In this document: positions 1-12,083 of the stretch, piece after piece
How positions within the stretch are numbered: the stretch's first letter is position 1
Layout of the letters: the number at the start of each line of letters is the position of its first letter
The notes under the pieces: generated by a model
The model's input: the letters and a program-made list of their open reading frames with translations, nothing else
Database searches by the model: none
Told to the model about the DNA's origin: nothing
Program-made: the position numbers and the translations under genes
Assembly (NCBI GenBank): GCA_019009955.1
Contig: CM032229.1
Coordinates: 84,901,001-84,965,000 of the forward strand
Direction: 5' to 3'
Length of the DNA stretch: 64,000 nucleotides
DNA from: Riptortus pedestris
Lineage: Eukaryota; Arthropoda; Insecta; Hemiptera; Alydidae

Positions 1-380
1 AGGATACACACAACAAATCATACATATATCGGAATAAGGATACATACAACAAATCATACATATATCGGAATAAGGATATATACAACAAATCATACATATA
101 TCGGAATAAGGATACATACAACAAATCATACATATATCGGAATAAGGATACATACAACAAATCATACATATATTGGAATAAGGATACATACAACAAATCA
201 TACATATATCGGAATAAGGATACATACAACAAATCATACATATATTGGAATAAGGATACATACAACAAATCATAAATATATTGGAATAAGGATACATACA
301 ACAAATCATACATATATTGGAATAAGGATACATACAACAAATCATACATATATTGGAATAAGGATACATACAACAAATCA
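1..380. repeat. 36-bp minisatellite, about 10.5 units
   Basis: Ten full units and a 20-base partial unit repeat with an exact 36-base period, each starting AGGATACATACAACAAATCA. Units differ only by single bases, such as TATATCGG against TATATTGG. The array continues beyond the left edge of the window, so its full length is unknown. It ends cleanly at 380, where non-repeated sequence begins. Confidence 0.97.
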
Positions 381-2647
381 AAAGATGTTTGATATTTCCA
401 AAAAAATTAGTTTCTCCCCCCTCCACTTCCTCTTGCCCCAATACCTCTCACACCTTGAAATATATCCAGTAAGGTTTTACTCCTTTCCTAAAGCATTAAC
501 TGGACTAATTTAACTTATCACATTTAGAACTTTCGAGCTTGATTTTGTCCAAATGATTCTAAATTAAGTGAGATGAATGCACTGAATAAATAGATAAAAT
601 GCAATTTCCTTAATCGGTGTTTCTTTTTCAATTCAATTAACGACATATGCTCGCAGGTTTATGTAAACATGCAACCGGAAGTAAGCTTCTATCTTTCCAG
701 TTAGTACTATTTTACGAACGCAGCTATAAATCAGCGCCCATTTTACAATGGTAAAACTTTGACCAAAGTTTATAAAAACATACGACAGATTTTTAATCTT
801 TCCAATTTTGTAAAATGGTTGGTTGTTTCTAGTTCGCCATCGGGATCAAAACATACATTGGGTTTTAGCAACATACATCATCCTATTTTAGGTTTACCTT
901 ATTTTTATTTTAGGTAACTGTCCTTTACAGGTATGAGGCCGAAGGGAAAATAAGTTCTATGCGCTCTGAAGGAAAATAATTAGTGATTACAGTATGACCA
1001 GCTTAGTGTTAGTATTTTGTAGTTTTTTCTTAAACTAGATTTAGTCAAGTCAAGTCTCTGGAATAGAGGATTCCTAAGTGTTGCATACTCTGGCCACAGG
1101 TGCTTCTCGGAATTAGAAATCGATTTGCAGGCCAGATATCCTTGAAACGCTAAACTGTAAATACCCACATTCTTCTCCGTAATGGCTTCAAGTGAGGACA
1201 GTCAAAAGCTCAACCTGCATTTATTGCGTCTCCTCTCCGATCTCCGGCGTTTAAGGCCATTATACTCACCTCAGGATGAGATAATCATTTGAAAAAGATA
1301 AATCTTTATGTGCAGGGGGTAAAATAAAATATCATTAACAAGCCCCTCACTGACTTAGCAGTTTACAAACAAAAACGATTAAAATAAGACAAAGTATTCT
1401 GTGCTAATTCTCATTAAGTGTATGTCATTTTTTGAAATTATCTTACGGAGCACTGTATTGACTAGGATCGCATGTCACGACTTAGGTTAAGTCTATAGTA
1501 ACTTTTTATTTTGAACGGCTTGAAAGGTTTTGAAACTATGAAAAACGTTTCTCAAAATTTCATAATACGTTTCTTAACCATTTACAGTTCCTACTTCTCA
1601 ATTAGAACATTTTTTGTTTATGAAAAGATCTATAAATTAAGTCTATAATCCATTTAGCAGATTGACGTCATCGCATTATCATTCCTGCACAAACGAAATA
1701 TCATATTTGGTTCTTGAGTACCTTAATCTAATGTTCAGTCGTCATTTATGTTTAAACATGAACGTTAAATTTATTTAAATTATTAAATGAATAAACTATT
1801 GTAACAAAAAATTTTAAAAAAACTTGATACAAATTATTATAGAATTAGATTGTGTTCTGATAACACCGTCCTTTAAAATATTTTTTTTTTTAACCACAAA
1901 GTACTGTGACAACCAAGGTCATCTGAATTCTAAAAAAATGCCATGAATTGATTACAGTTTATGATGTGGAATATTTGGGTACAAATTCTTATTATTGTTA
2001 TGTACTGAATAAAATTTTGTATTCGCAAGCATGTTTATCCAGATGCCTATTTTATTATCCATTAATATTTATATGAAAAAATAGCAAACAAATCGTTTTA
2101 AAGAGTACATACACTTGCTATTATTATATTTGCCGAATTTATATAATATAAATGCATTCAATATAGATGTCATCCTTTTAAGATTACAGTGATATTTGAA
2201 TGATCTAGTTTCTACGATGCAATTTTATAGTTGTTACGTATTGGCAACACTGGAATGCCACCGCAGTGCATGACCTTCTCAGGGAGAAAACATCATTTAT
2301 AAGAATGGGGAGCCTCAGCAACATTTATCTCAGCAAAATGGTGCCTTATCAACCCAATAGCATACTACCTAACTATTTGTCAACCCATTTGCAGTTATAG
2401 TAGTACACTGTAGCGTGGCTGGACTGTCTAGTATTCAATTACAAGGTCTGACAAGGTGAAGTGTTCACCAATGAGAAGGGGAAAGTAACATTTTAGGGAT
2501 TTCTCTTATGGAAAGTCGATATTGTTGTATCCAAGACGCTGTTTTTGAATGTGTCTTCAAATATCCCACATCCACAGCCCATCAATCCACAGTAAATGAC
2601 TAAAAAGAGTCCACATGCAATATATATATATATATATATATATAATA

Positions 2648-2687
<40 letters not shown>

Positions 2688-4930
2688 CTCCTTTTTGGGA
2701 AATTAGTCACTGAACACGGATAGGAGGTACAGGGGCAAAGTAAATTGCAAAATCCTTCATACCTCCGTTACTAAGTTTGTTTGACTGTTCTATGTTTTGA
2801 ACTCCTGCCCTCGGGAGTGAGTTACTGAAATGTGTCGAATTTGCAGCATAATAGCTAAGAGTTTGAAATTCGAAGATTTAATCAGAAGGAAATACATCCC
2901 AGTGAAAGCAAAGCCCTCTCGTATAAAAACTATAAAAAGGCTCAGAGCTGAATAAATTACGTTGATTCATTGCACTTTCCATTTCAATTTCGTAAGAACC
3001 GGGAATAAACAAGACATGAAATTGAACTTGGGCATAAGTGGTTTTGTAACTTAAGCGAAAATCATATTTGTCAAATGTAAAAATAATTCGGATTAACAAT
3101 GGTATAAAATTTTATCATTTAGAATAATTGTTTGGCATTTTTTGCTTTGACGCGAAATAACAGTGATGTACAATTTTTTATTTTAGCCATTCTCTAATTC
3201 GGTTTCCATTCCAGTATGTTTTTGAATATTAACATTCGTTATTGATGGTTTCAATTCAACTGTTAAATATCAAGTTTAACAACGGTTGAATACAAATTTC
3301 AGCTACGAGCTAATTCATGGACATTTAAAGGAAATTTTGAAGCGTTGCTGAGAACCGAGTTGCTAATCTGAATGGCAGAATGCAGAATTGTATCAAATAT
3401 TTAGGTTGGGAAGGAGGGGGGGGGGTTACGTGACCCAACTCGCAGCATACCATAATTTACTCTAACTCATTACCCTGTTACATAAGTCACAGACAAATCC
3501 CACCCTCCAATCATCTGATCGGCCCACTTTCTAAATATCACAGCCTTCCAACCAACCTTTCAGAGCCCCTAGGTTAGATGGTAGACACAGTACTAGGCAT
3601 TCCTTCGTTATCCTATAGACTGGTTGTATCTACAGACAACACCTGGTAATTGATCCGGAGAGCAGGTAAATCTGATTTTCACGGGAACGAACAAGGGAAT
3701 AAGAGTCACAAGGTGATGCAGTGGTTCCCCATTCTTCAGAATTAAGAATTATCATTAAAATACAGTTAATCAGGTTATTAACTTCTTTATATCAGATGAC
3801 CAGTTTCTTAAATTGCCCACAATTTTAGCAATACCGGGTCAAAAAGAAAACAATGTTATTCTTAAAAATATCCTATTTATTTTCATCCCCAACGCTTTTC
3901 AAGCTTTGCCGCTCCTTATCTAGGGGTTCCCTTTTCCTATTTTTTTAAAATCAATATCCATATGATAAATCTCCTCAACTCATTTGTTATTTATTTTCGC
4001 TAGAAAATAACTTCCAAAAAAAATGTAAACTATAAGAGCATTTAGATTATTTAATTTTTATAATGTACTATTTTCACAACGTGTGATAGCAGAAGTTGTG
4101 GTGAATCAAACTCTTTAATTCTGGAATATATTAATTTATTTCCTCCAGTATGTTGACATTACGGAAATAGCTATGTACTATCATAACTATTAAACTTTAC
4201 TAGAAAATTTCTTTATGACAAAAGACAGTATCCATTTAAACTCAATATGATCTATTGTTTAAAGTGTTATTCAAGTTACGAAGGGAAGGGCTACGATTTC
4301 TTCCCCTCACCTCGCTTTCTGAATATAAATTAAATTATTTTTAGGGTATCACTGTTATTTATTTACATCAGGTATATAATTTATTAAAATATTCGAAGGG
4401 TTTAATGCTTTGAATAAAACATTTTTTTTTTTTTTTTTAATTTCAGAATCTACTCCCCCCGTAGCAGTAATCTACCCCCGTAGACTTGTTTCAATGATAA
4501 TTTTGTAGACTACAACTTTTGTGTCTCAGCATTTTTCAATAAAATGCGCGATTTCTGAAATAAAGATTTGTGCATTTTACGGCTAAAGGATCCACCAAAA
4601 ATCAAAAATTTCAACGATATATATCGTTTTAGAATTTGATTTTCTACAAGAATCCGCAATAAAAAATAGGGCATTCGCTGAAGAAGTACTGGAGAAGGTT
4701 ACGAGGTTGAATTTGGACTGAAAGGATTCTTCAGGGATCCCAATTATAACATACTAAGTATCAGCCTTGTATTAAATAATTCCATATTTTAAGGGGGGTG
4801 GCACGGGGTCCCGTACAAAAAAATATCGATTGTTGTGATGAATGAATCACTTATGAATCGTTCAGTAAAAAGGACTGGTTTTCCAGTATTTTATCTGCAT
4901 TAAACAGGGAGTATATCATTTTAAAATCTT
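381..4930. other. non-coding stretch, no gene seen
   Basis: AT-rich sequence with frequent stops in all frames and no recognisable protein or RNA gene. It contains the TA/GT microsatellite at 2620-2685 and homopolymer runs (G at 3415-3425, T at 4421-4438). The part at 4440-4830 is less AT-rich and has a repeat-like look (GGGGGGTGGCACGGGGTCCCG near 4793-4813), but I found no second copy in this window. Confidence 0.6.
2620..2685. repeat. (TA)n-(GT)n compound microsatellite
   Basis: About 24 bases of TA dinucleotides are followed by a short ATACAC junction and about 36 bases of GT dinucleotides. This is simple sequence, with no sign that it belongs to a larger element. Confidence 0.95.
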
Positions 4931-4939
4931 GTGAAAGCA

Positions 4940-5327
4940 GGCATACTAGGTGGTCTCGGCCGGCGATTCATATGTTGCGCCCTTGGAGGAGATGATTTAA
5001 TAAGAAGACGCCAGGGGCGACACTATAGCTGGGCGCAGGTCTATGTGAGGCCTGGGAGTTCCCTAACTACGAGTATACTACTGTTTATAAATCAGTTCTG
5101 TCCCCTTATCAATAGTTGCTTGAACTTGTGCTTAGCTCCGGCTATGGGAGTCTCGTTTTTATTGACAGTCTCACGTTTAAAAAAATGTTTTTGCTTTGAG
5201 AAACTTCTCAGATGACATTCGAATGCTTATAAGCGCAACAGAAATTTGCCGAGAGAATGGAATCATCCAGCCTTTTCAACCGTCTTTAAATAACCTTTAT
5301 TAGATTTTTATTACATATTAATCACCC
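4940..5327 (+). promoter_or_regulatory. possible promoter/5' UTR region of the PIP4K2 gene
   Basis: The segment at about 4945-5060 is clearly richer in G+C than its surroundings and contains several CpG dinucleotides. It lies just upstream of the first PIP4K2 coding exon. An in-frame TAA at 5319-5321 precedes the ATG at 5328, so this sequence would be untranslated leader or promoter. A 94-codon reading frame across it (4931-5215) resembles no protein I know. Placing the promoter here rests on position and composition only; I see no convincing TATA box. Confidence 0.3.
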
Positions 5328-5453
5328 ATGAGTGTGCAAGGGAGCTTAAGTATATTAAAGAAGAGGAAATTTCGTGTCAAGCACCAAAAAGTGAAGTTAT
5401 TTCGAGCCAACGAGCCGATATTGTCGGTATTTATGTGGGGTGTTAATCATACT
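5328..5453 (+). CDS. PIP4K2: PIP4K2 (phosphatidylinositol-5-phosphate 4-kinase type II), coding exon 1
   Basis: Encodes the N-terminal 42 residues of a type II PIP kinase, which phosphorylates PI5P at the 4 position to make PI(4,5)P2 on endomembranes and at the plasma membrane. The frame runs from MSVQGSLS through a basic stretch (KKRKFRVKHQ) into KVKLFRANEP and VFMWGVNHT, the conserved start of the kinase region in animal PIP4Ks. The ATG at 5328 is preceded by an in-frame stop at 5319 and gives an N-terminus of about family length. The exon ends at 5453 in phase 0 at the donor ACT|GTGAGT. The reading frame is intact. I know of no other family with the MWGVNH segment in this setting. Confidence 0.93.
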
Positions 5454-5532
5454 GTGAGTTATTGCTTGAAATTCTTTTACACTTTTTATTCCAGTCCCAC
5501 TTACTCATTTAGATTCTTTCAAACATTTTTAG

Positions 5533-5630
5533 ATAACCGAATTAAGCCATGTTACAATACCAGTTATGTTGTTGCCTGATGATTATCGAGCTTACTCTAA
5601 GCTCAAAGTTGACAACCATCTATTTAACAA
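5533..5630 (+). CDS. PIP4K2: PIP4K2, coding exon 2
   Basis: Starts after the acceptor TTTTTAG|ATA and reads [13 protein letters not shown], then [20 protein letters not shown], the near-invariant dimer-interface and early kinase segment of type II PIP kinases. It joins exon 1 in phase 0 (T|ITEL). It is 98 bases long and ends at AACAA|GTGAGT, splitting the lysine codon (phase 2). The intron between exons 1 and 2 is only 79 bases, short compared with most of this locus. All residues are compatible with a functional protein. Confidence 0.95.
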
Positions 5631-5712
5631 GTGAGTTTACTCTAATCACTATATGAATTTCTTTAATATTTCTAAACACATTTCTCATTTTTATATTACA
5701 TTATGTCCCCAG

Positions 5713-5823
5713 AGAGAATATGCCAAGTCATTATAAAATAAAAGAATACTGTCCACTGGTATTCAGAAATTTAAGGGAAAGATTTGGAATAGATGATCTT
5801 GATTATAAGGAATCCATGACTAG
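5713..5823 (+). CDS. PIP4K2: PIP4K2, coding exon 3; the last exon of this gene found
   Basis: Begins after the acceptor TGTCCCCAG|A, completing the split lysine, then reads [28 protein letters not shown] and ends at SMT plus a split arginine codon (AG|GTAAGC). These match the conserved segment after HLFNK in animal PIP4K2 proteins, including the RERFGIDD block. The catalytic part of the enzyme (glycine-rich, MDYSLL and IID motifs of the family) should follow on further + strand exons. I found none in the remaining 58 kb. So either intron 3 is very long, or this is the 5' fragment of a gene broken here. Confidence 0.95.
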
Positions 5824-6314
5824 GTAAGCACCCATTCCTAATTTTCCTTAGTAAAAAATCTAAGAGTGTCTCTGGGTTAATCCAAATGGTCTAAATTGGG
5901 ACCCACTGTATATGTAAATATACACATACTTATGTATTGGTCTATGTAGGTTACTCTATCCTGAACTTCTCGTCTGTTGAGACCGAAATTATTCAGTAGT
6001 TTCATTAGCATACATGCGTTAGGGCACTTCAGTTCTGCCTTTTAGGGTACATACTCCTACTGGGTATTGTTCTTTCAAAAGTAATTGCTAATACAGGGAA
6101 AAGGTAGTGGCGCGTTTTCTCCGACTTCTTTCATTGTGCCTATTCTACACACAGACTACCTAATTACTACATTAGCAATTTAAAATGACTAAACTAATTT
6201 CTCTCATGTCAAATTAGAAACATGGTTTACATTTAAATGAAGAGGAGACAACATTTCAATATTTCATTATAAGAGGTAATTCTAAAGACACTTTATAAAA
6301 AGTGATATTTTGTC
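5824..6314 (+). other. start of PIP4K2 intron 3
   Basis: Begins with a consensus donor (GTAAGC). I see no further exon, only AT-rich sequence with stops in all frames, up to the inverted-repeat element at 6315. Confidence 0.6.
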
Positions 6315-6571
6315 TAAGGGCCAATCCAAATGGAGTGATCCAAGGTAGGTTGCTTGACCAATTTAGTTGTTCTTTTAGTTTTTTCATATATGTTTTTCCT
6401 ACACAAATAGGAAGGTCAAACAGATTTTTAAAATTTTCCGCTGCGTTTTTCGAAACTAAAATGGTCATCTCATATAAACAGTGTAAGATATCAATTTTTA
6501 AAAATCTGTATTAAAATGGTCAAGAAACAAACTTAATTTTTTTTGGATCACTTGACATGGATTGATCCTTA
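6315..6571. mobile_element. 257-bp MITE-like element with long terminal inverted repeats
   Basis: The first 28 bases (starting TAAGGGCCAATCC and ending GAGTGATCCA) match the reverse complement of the last 28 bases without gaps at 22 of 28 positions. The inverted similarity continues inward: GGTTGCTTGACCAATTT near 6348 faces AAAATGGTCAAGAAAC near 6513. The sequence bordering the ends is CTAA on the left and TTAA on the right, so a TAA or TTAA target duplication is possible. No transposase is encoded; the two overlapping 70-codon frames inside are chance. It lies within PIP4K2 intron 3. Superfamily not determined. Confidence 0.72.
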
Positions 6572-6579
6572 AACAATTA

Positions 6580-8940
6580 CATGCTCTTCAATGAATGGTA
6601 ATTTAACAATTTATAAACATGAAAAAGACGTAATTTTTATGAGCATTGAATTATTGTTTATAATTTTCACTTTTTTTAACAGGGCTGTACATTAAATGTA
6701 CTCGATATTTGAACACTTTAGGTAAAGCTAAAAAAAAAAAAATGTTAAAGTTACCTACAATTAGCAGAGAAGTTAGAAATATTCTTATTTGACCAATAAA
6801 ATAAAATCCACTGTATTAAAAGAAAGACAATAAGGTGTAAGATGAAATAATGTTCCCATGAAGATAGACTATTAAAACACGAATTGATTAATCTTTGAAG
6901 GAAAATATTCTAAAAGATCAGTTTGAAGTGTAACCATGAAGAGAAGGGAAACCTTCAACTTTCGATCAGCACGAGAAGGGGAGGTTATTTCAATCCTTTG
7001 TGCCCACATCTCGCGTTATTTCTTTGGGAAGATGAAAGGGGAAACATGATTTTGCAATTTTTAGATAATAAATCTTTGTCGAAAATGGAAAGTCTGAAAT
7101 CATTAAAGAAAGTAAAAAAGAGAATTTAAAGACCATGATGAAGAAGATCACTAAGAACAAGGTTTTTATGCTCTGAAAGGTACAAATGACGTAAATTAAA
7201 TAATTGTCCAGTTCAGAATTTATGAAATTACCAGAATAACAGCTGAGTGGGCTTATTTGGATATTGGTTAATATAGCTAATATAAGATTTATTGAGATGT
7301 TGTGATTAGCACATTGTAGTCATCACCCATAATAATGGTATAGAAACTGTTTTTGCTTATGGAAGGTGTCTAGGAACGTGAATATGATAATCCAGAGTGC
7401 TGTAAAATCGAATGAGCATAACAGATTTGATAAGGTTTAGTATTTAGCTAAGACATCTTAAGTATTAGATTACCATGAAGTTGTGTTCGTGTTATATGTT
7501 TCGTGTTCTGTTCTCTTAGTTGGATTTTTTATTATTTGGTGTGATCCATTTATATTATTTTATTCCTGAAAAATGGAGTATAGAAGGTAATGTTTATTTT
7601 TATGTACATTTTGTACATTGTATGAGGTAGTAAATAGTTTACTACCACAAAATGGAAAATATTTGTTGCAGCCATAATTCAAAAGCAGTATCATTTCGCG
7701 TTTCAGGTGGGGTCCCTGCCTACAATTAAAACAAGGAATAAAGGGGGGGGGGGAGGAGGAGGTTTAGACGGTGGGAAGGGGTGGAATTCGATAATTCAAA
7801 ATATCGCAGTTATTATGAGCAGGATCGAAGCATTTTATAGAACCAATCATGTTAAACTGCCGATGCTCTACAACTATTGTAGTATACATTTCTTCGTAGC
7901 TAAAATATTAGGTGAGTTATTTGTACTTTCTTGTTTTCCACCTGCCGTAAACCCCCACTTCTAGTGATCAAGTTTTTAATTAGAAATATGCAATGGTGTG
8001 ATACGATCTCTTCAGTTTATACAGACCCTGCATGACGGACTTTTTTTATTTTATCTTGGAGATCTGCCCATGGAAGGGACCCACTCCTGGTCAGTTCATA
8101 TTTGTCCCCAATTTAAAAAAAAAAAAAAAAACAGTGGGAGTATACTCTGCTTTAACCATTGAAATAAAAAAAAGGAAAGTAAAATATGAAATATAGAAAT
8201 TATTTGTCCCTGTTTAGTGTGTATTACATAATTTCCAAAGACAAATTATATTTGTATTTCATTAGGTATTACCAGGGATCAATTAACCGAGCGACTAAAG
8301 GCGTTGGTCATTAAAAAACTTGGTAAACAGCTGATCTTCAAGTTCAAAAGTAATTTAATCGCTAAGAAAAGGGAGGTATCTAATTGGCAAATCTTCACTA
8401 TTAGCCTTAGTTGAATATAGTAAACGTTAATATACCGTATCTTATACCATATCTTAAATATCCTACTCTAAATATTTACAATAAATAGTGTTCAATATTT
8501 GGCTAATATAGTGAGTGGTACTTAATGAGTTATAAAAATATGATTTTTCCATTAACCGCAACTATGAAAACATCATTATATGCAAACGGTGAAAAACGAT
8601 ACCATAAAATTTCCGAGATAGTAAAACTTGAAATAATGAGCGATAACTCTTCTACCTTGGCATTTATACAACTGCTTTGTGTAAACAGTTAGTGAGCTCA
8701 GCTCTGATAGGCAAACTCCATATCATTACAGAGCTCTGACATTTCAACAGGATTTCCGGGGTTGCAAAAGTGAACGGGAAAAGAAAAGTGAAGTTTTCAT
8801 TAAAACATTTTTAATGGGGTTTATTACCATTTCAGAGAATGAGGACATACGATAAGTTAGATAGCAAATATTATAAGTAATGGACACGAAACAGCACTCA
8901 GTTTTGTCCTCCTATATATTTTAGGAGCGAACAAAATGAG
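6580..8940. other. intronic/intergenic stretch, no gene recognised
   Basis: AT-rich with poly-A and poly-G runs (6730-6741, 7743-7752, 8117-8130). Short reading frames at 6923-7129 and 7707-7964 (+) resemble no protein I know. I looked here for PIP4K2 exon 4 and for further calpain exons on the minus strand and found neither. Confidence 0.5.
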
Positions 8941-8957
8941 TCTATATATAATTATAT

Positions 8958-8961
8958 ATAA

Positions 8962-9017
<56 letters not shown>

Positions 9018-9182
9018 CATACGCGCACGCTCATATGCACACGTTAAGACCTTTGCCCTATTTTTAAGGATGTCTAAAGTTAAAAGTAAATAAGAAAAGT
9101 CTATGAAAATGGTGTCTTCACATTGAAATTGCTTGTCACATGTCATTTATACTTGTATGTTTGTGTGTGTGTGTGTGTGTCT
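8958..9182. repeat. (TA)n microsatellite and nearby short (TG)n
   Basis: TA dinucleotides fill about 8964-9010 and a short TG run lies at 9164-9180. The Tyr-Ile-rich translation of this region is an artefact. Confidence 0.9.
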
Positions 9183-9320
9183 ATATTATATATAACCTAG
9201 ACATCATTACCGGTAAAGACTTTCATTTCCAAGTCGGTTTTTCACTCAAGCGCTTACATTTGTCTATACTTCGCTAATTTTTTATGGTTCTCAAGCCATC
9301 TTCGTCAGACAACTTCAGTT
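9183..9320 (-). mobile_element. possible Penelope-like 3' end remnant with hammerhead-like core
   Basis: On the minus strand CTGACGA (9302-9308) is followed by AG, then ATGG (9296-9299), an eight-base loop, CCAT (9284-9287) and an A-rich run. This fits the layout CUGANGA - stem II - GAAA of a hammerhead ribozyme core, with the GAAA box degraded to AAAA. Hammerhead ribozymes are known from the terminal repeats of Penelope-like retroelements. No protein remnant accompanies it, so the assignment is tentative. Confidence 0.3.
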
Positions 9321-9404
9321 TTGTAAGATTTAGCTTCGTTGGGTTAGTTGTTGAATTACTTATCAATGATATGTTTCGAATTAATTAACTTATCAATGAA
9401 ATGT

Positions 9405-10790
9405 TTCGGGGGGTTTAGAGGGGGAGAATTTCGAAAATCCTTAATATATCCGTTATTATTCGTCGGATCGAAAAATTGTATAGAACCAATCTTATTGCAA
9501 ATTTAATGTTATATAAATGTTGTTATACAATTTCAGAAGATTCCCCTCAAGGGAAATCAACTATTGAGGTCGTACTTATGATGCAATTTTCGAAATTTTT
9601 CTTCAAATGTCCATCGATCCTTCTCGGAAGATTACGAAAATGAGGTCCGTTCAAAACTTTATGTGTATGTATATGTATATATATTTGTCTATTACCACTG
9701 CAGTGGTCGCAAATTTTGTCTTATTGTTACCAAACTTGATATATACTGCTCAAAAATGAATAGGGATATTGGCTGTTTTGTGGTATTTATGGGGCCTAGC
9801 ATTTTAGTTTGTTTTTTAAAATTAAAAATATCATTAATATTTATTAGAAATAATTGTTTTTTCTCCGATAAAAAAGTAATTTAATTAAGGTCGATTTAAT
9901 TAAAATTAATAGGAAAAGAAAAAATAACCAATATCCCTAATCATTTTTGAGCAGTATATAATCGTTTTATACAAAAAGAAAGATCTAGTTCGTTAACGGC
10001 TGAAATCGGACCAGTGGGAGGGGGGGGGGTTAGAGGGGGAGAATTTTGAAAATACTTAATACCTCCGTTATTCTTCGTCGGATTGAAATATTGTACAGAA
10101 CCAACTTTATTGCAAATGTAATGTTCTATTGTATAAATGTTATTATACAATTTCAGAAGATTCCCCTCAAGGGAAATCAACTATTGAGGTCGTACTTATG
10201 ATGCGATTTTCGAAATTTTTCTTCAAATGTCCATCGATCCTTCCCAGAAGATTACGAAAATGAGGTCCGGTCAAAACTTTATGTTTATGTATATGTATAT
10301 ATATTTGTCTATTACCACTGCAGTGGTCGCAAAATTTGTCTTATTGTTACCAAACTTGATATATAATCGTTTTATACAAAAAGAAAGATCTAGTTCGTTA
10401 ACGGCTGAAATCAGACCAGTGGGAGGGGGGGGGGTTAGAGGGGAAGGATTTTGAAAATACTTAATATCTCCGTTATTCTTCGTCGGATCGAAATATTATA
10501 CAGAACCAACCTTATTGCAAATGTAATGTTCTATAAATGTTGTTATGTACATTTTTCCACTATCTTGATTATTAACTGAGATATTTGCATTTTTAGTTTT
10601 CGGTCTTCAGTAAAGCCCCACTCCTACTCATCTCACATTAACAATATTCTATTGTTATGAAGCACATTATTTGAAGGTTAAATACCAAATATTGTTCTGA
10701 TTGAACTTTTAATATTTGAGATAAATGCAAATACGTTGCGCACGTAGGAAATCTGCTTAGTTAACGCAGCTCCTGCGTGACAGACTTTTA
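9405..10790 (-). repeat. family A repeat, minus orientation, with internal 400-bp tandem duplication
   Basis: Family A runs on the minus strand from its GGGGCTGCG-type end (rc at about 10752-10790) to its palindromic end (TTCCCCTCAAGGGAAATCAACTATTG). The segment from the G-rich GGTTTAGAGGGG block to the next such block occurs in tandem: starts near 9411, 10028 and 10433. Once the 209-bp insertion in the first unit is discounted, the spacing is about 400 bases, giving 2.3 units. Each unit holds GTCGTACTTATGAT, GTCCATCGATCC and the TATATATTTGTCTATTACCACTGCAG stretch. It does not encode a protein. Confidence 0.88.
9746..9954. mobile_element. 209-bp Tc1/mariner-like MITE nested in a family A copy
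   Basis: Its ends are a 27-bp inverted repeat with one mismatch: CTGCTCAAAAATGAATAGGG at the left and the reverse complement, ending TTTTTGAGCAG, at the right. It is flanked by TA on both sides inside a TATATA context. The second tandem unit of the host repeat has the same sequence without the insertion (CTTGATATATAATCG at about 10355-10369), which is the empty site. TA targeting and the CTGCTCAAAAA end suggest a Tc1/mariner-type non-autonomous element. There is no transposase. Confidence 0.93.
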
Positions 10791-10799
10791 TTTTTTATT

Positions 10800-12080
10800 C
10801 AGGAGAATAGTTTATTTACATATTTTGTCACTACATATCTATTTCAACTTAAAGTATTTAATTATATATATTTTTAAAAATATTTAATTACGTTTTAACG
10901 TGTGTGTGTGAGTGCGCGCGTACATGTGTATGGTATATGCTTATTTTTATGAATAGTTGTTATTGAAGTTACTAAATTTTCTATTAACTTATTTATTTAA
11001 CCCCTTTATTTTTGTTGTTTACATTATTTTGTGTTCCACTTTTTGTTATTTTGGACCTCTCCCCATCTTTCAAAAGTGCCAAATCGCTTTCGATGCGGAT
11101 CTCCATGTAATAATAAGTGAATAAAGTAGGGCCTAAGTTACAAATCGTGTTTACATCGAGTTATTTATTGCTAATGGATAAATAGAGAGCAGAATACAAA
11201 ATTACATCATAATTGTGCGCACAGATGAATTCTGTTTGGTCTACGTAGGACTTATTCGTATGCTCGGATGTATGTTCCTATTTGGAGACTCAATGACACA
11301 GATAAGCGATACGGAACACACCAGACATTCAGTCTAGGGGCCATTAATCCGATCATGAAAGAATATGGAGAGTGTGGTTAGTGGAATGCTTGTGAGACTA
11401 GTGGCTAAGGACGTTGCTTGCCCCTGATAGTATAATAGAGAGGGATGGAGGGCGGTGGACAATGCAGGTCGTATGGAAGGGGTTGCCATGGTAATAAGGC
11501 TGCAGGTCACTCTTGTCAAGGCTATAACAGGACCGTTACCTACCTTACACGGATATCTGGGCCTTCTCTCAGCCGTTGTAGGCCAGGCACGAATAAGCCT
11601 TTCAGCCAACCTTCCAAGTTATCAGTTCGCCCATTATAAATGTATACAACTTTAAATTAAAATTCTGTCTATAAAAAAGGCCACAGAAATTATAATAATA
11701 TTATGATATAAATGATCTAGTTTGAATTTATATAACTATTTCTCAAAAAAGTATGATTTGTCAACTTCTATTGTAAACTTGGCCTCGGGATGAGCTACTA
11801 AGGGCTCTACTCCGAAAGCAGATTCCACAGGTTATATGAATAGATTGCCCGAAAGTACCGGATACTCTGGAATATCTCTTCATTGTAATGAAGTAATTTC
11901 CGTTGAATGTAAAAGTATTGCAGGATAAGCCATACTTTTTTTTCCACAATTGCAAACGGAAATACGAGTGTATAATTCGTATAATAAAAACTATAATTTC
12001 TGGCGCCAATTATAACAGTAGTTTTCTGTATATTTAGAACACTACAACACTGTAAATTTATAATCTCCATTATTAATTTT
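10800..12080. other. no gene recognised
   Basis: Mostly AT-rich. A short GT-rich run lies at 10899-10915. The segment at about 11330-11640 is markedly less AT-rich and open on both strands (91 codons minus, 64-66 codons plus). Neither strand gives a protein I recognise, and the overlap of open frames suggests a repeat or old insertion rather than a gene. Confidence 0.45.
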
Positions 12081-12083
12081 AAA

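Noticed and set aside
4931..5215. 94-codon frame just upstream of PIP4K2 exon 1
   Set aside because: Ends before the exon, is not in continuous frame with it, and resembles no protein; more likely leader or promoter sequence.
11334..11655. 91-codon minus frame and two plus frames
   Set aside because: Mutually overlapping frames in a composition island without recognisable protein features.
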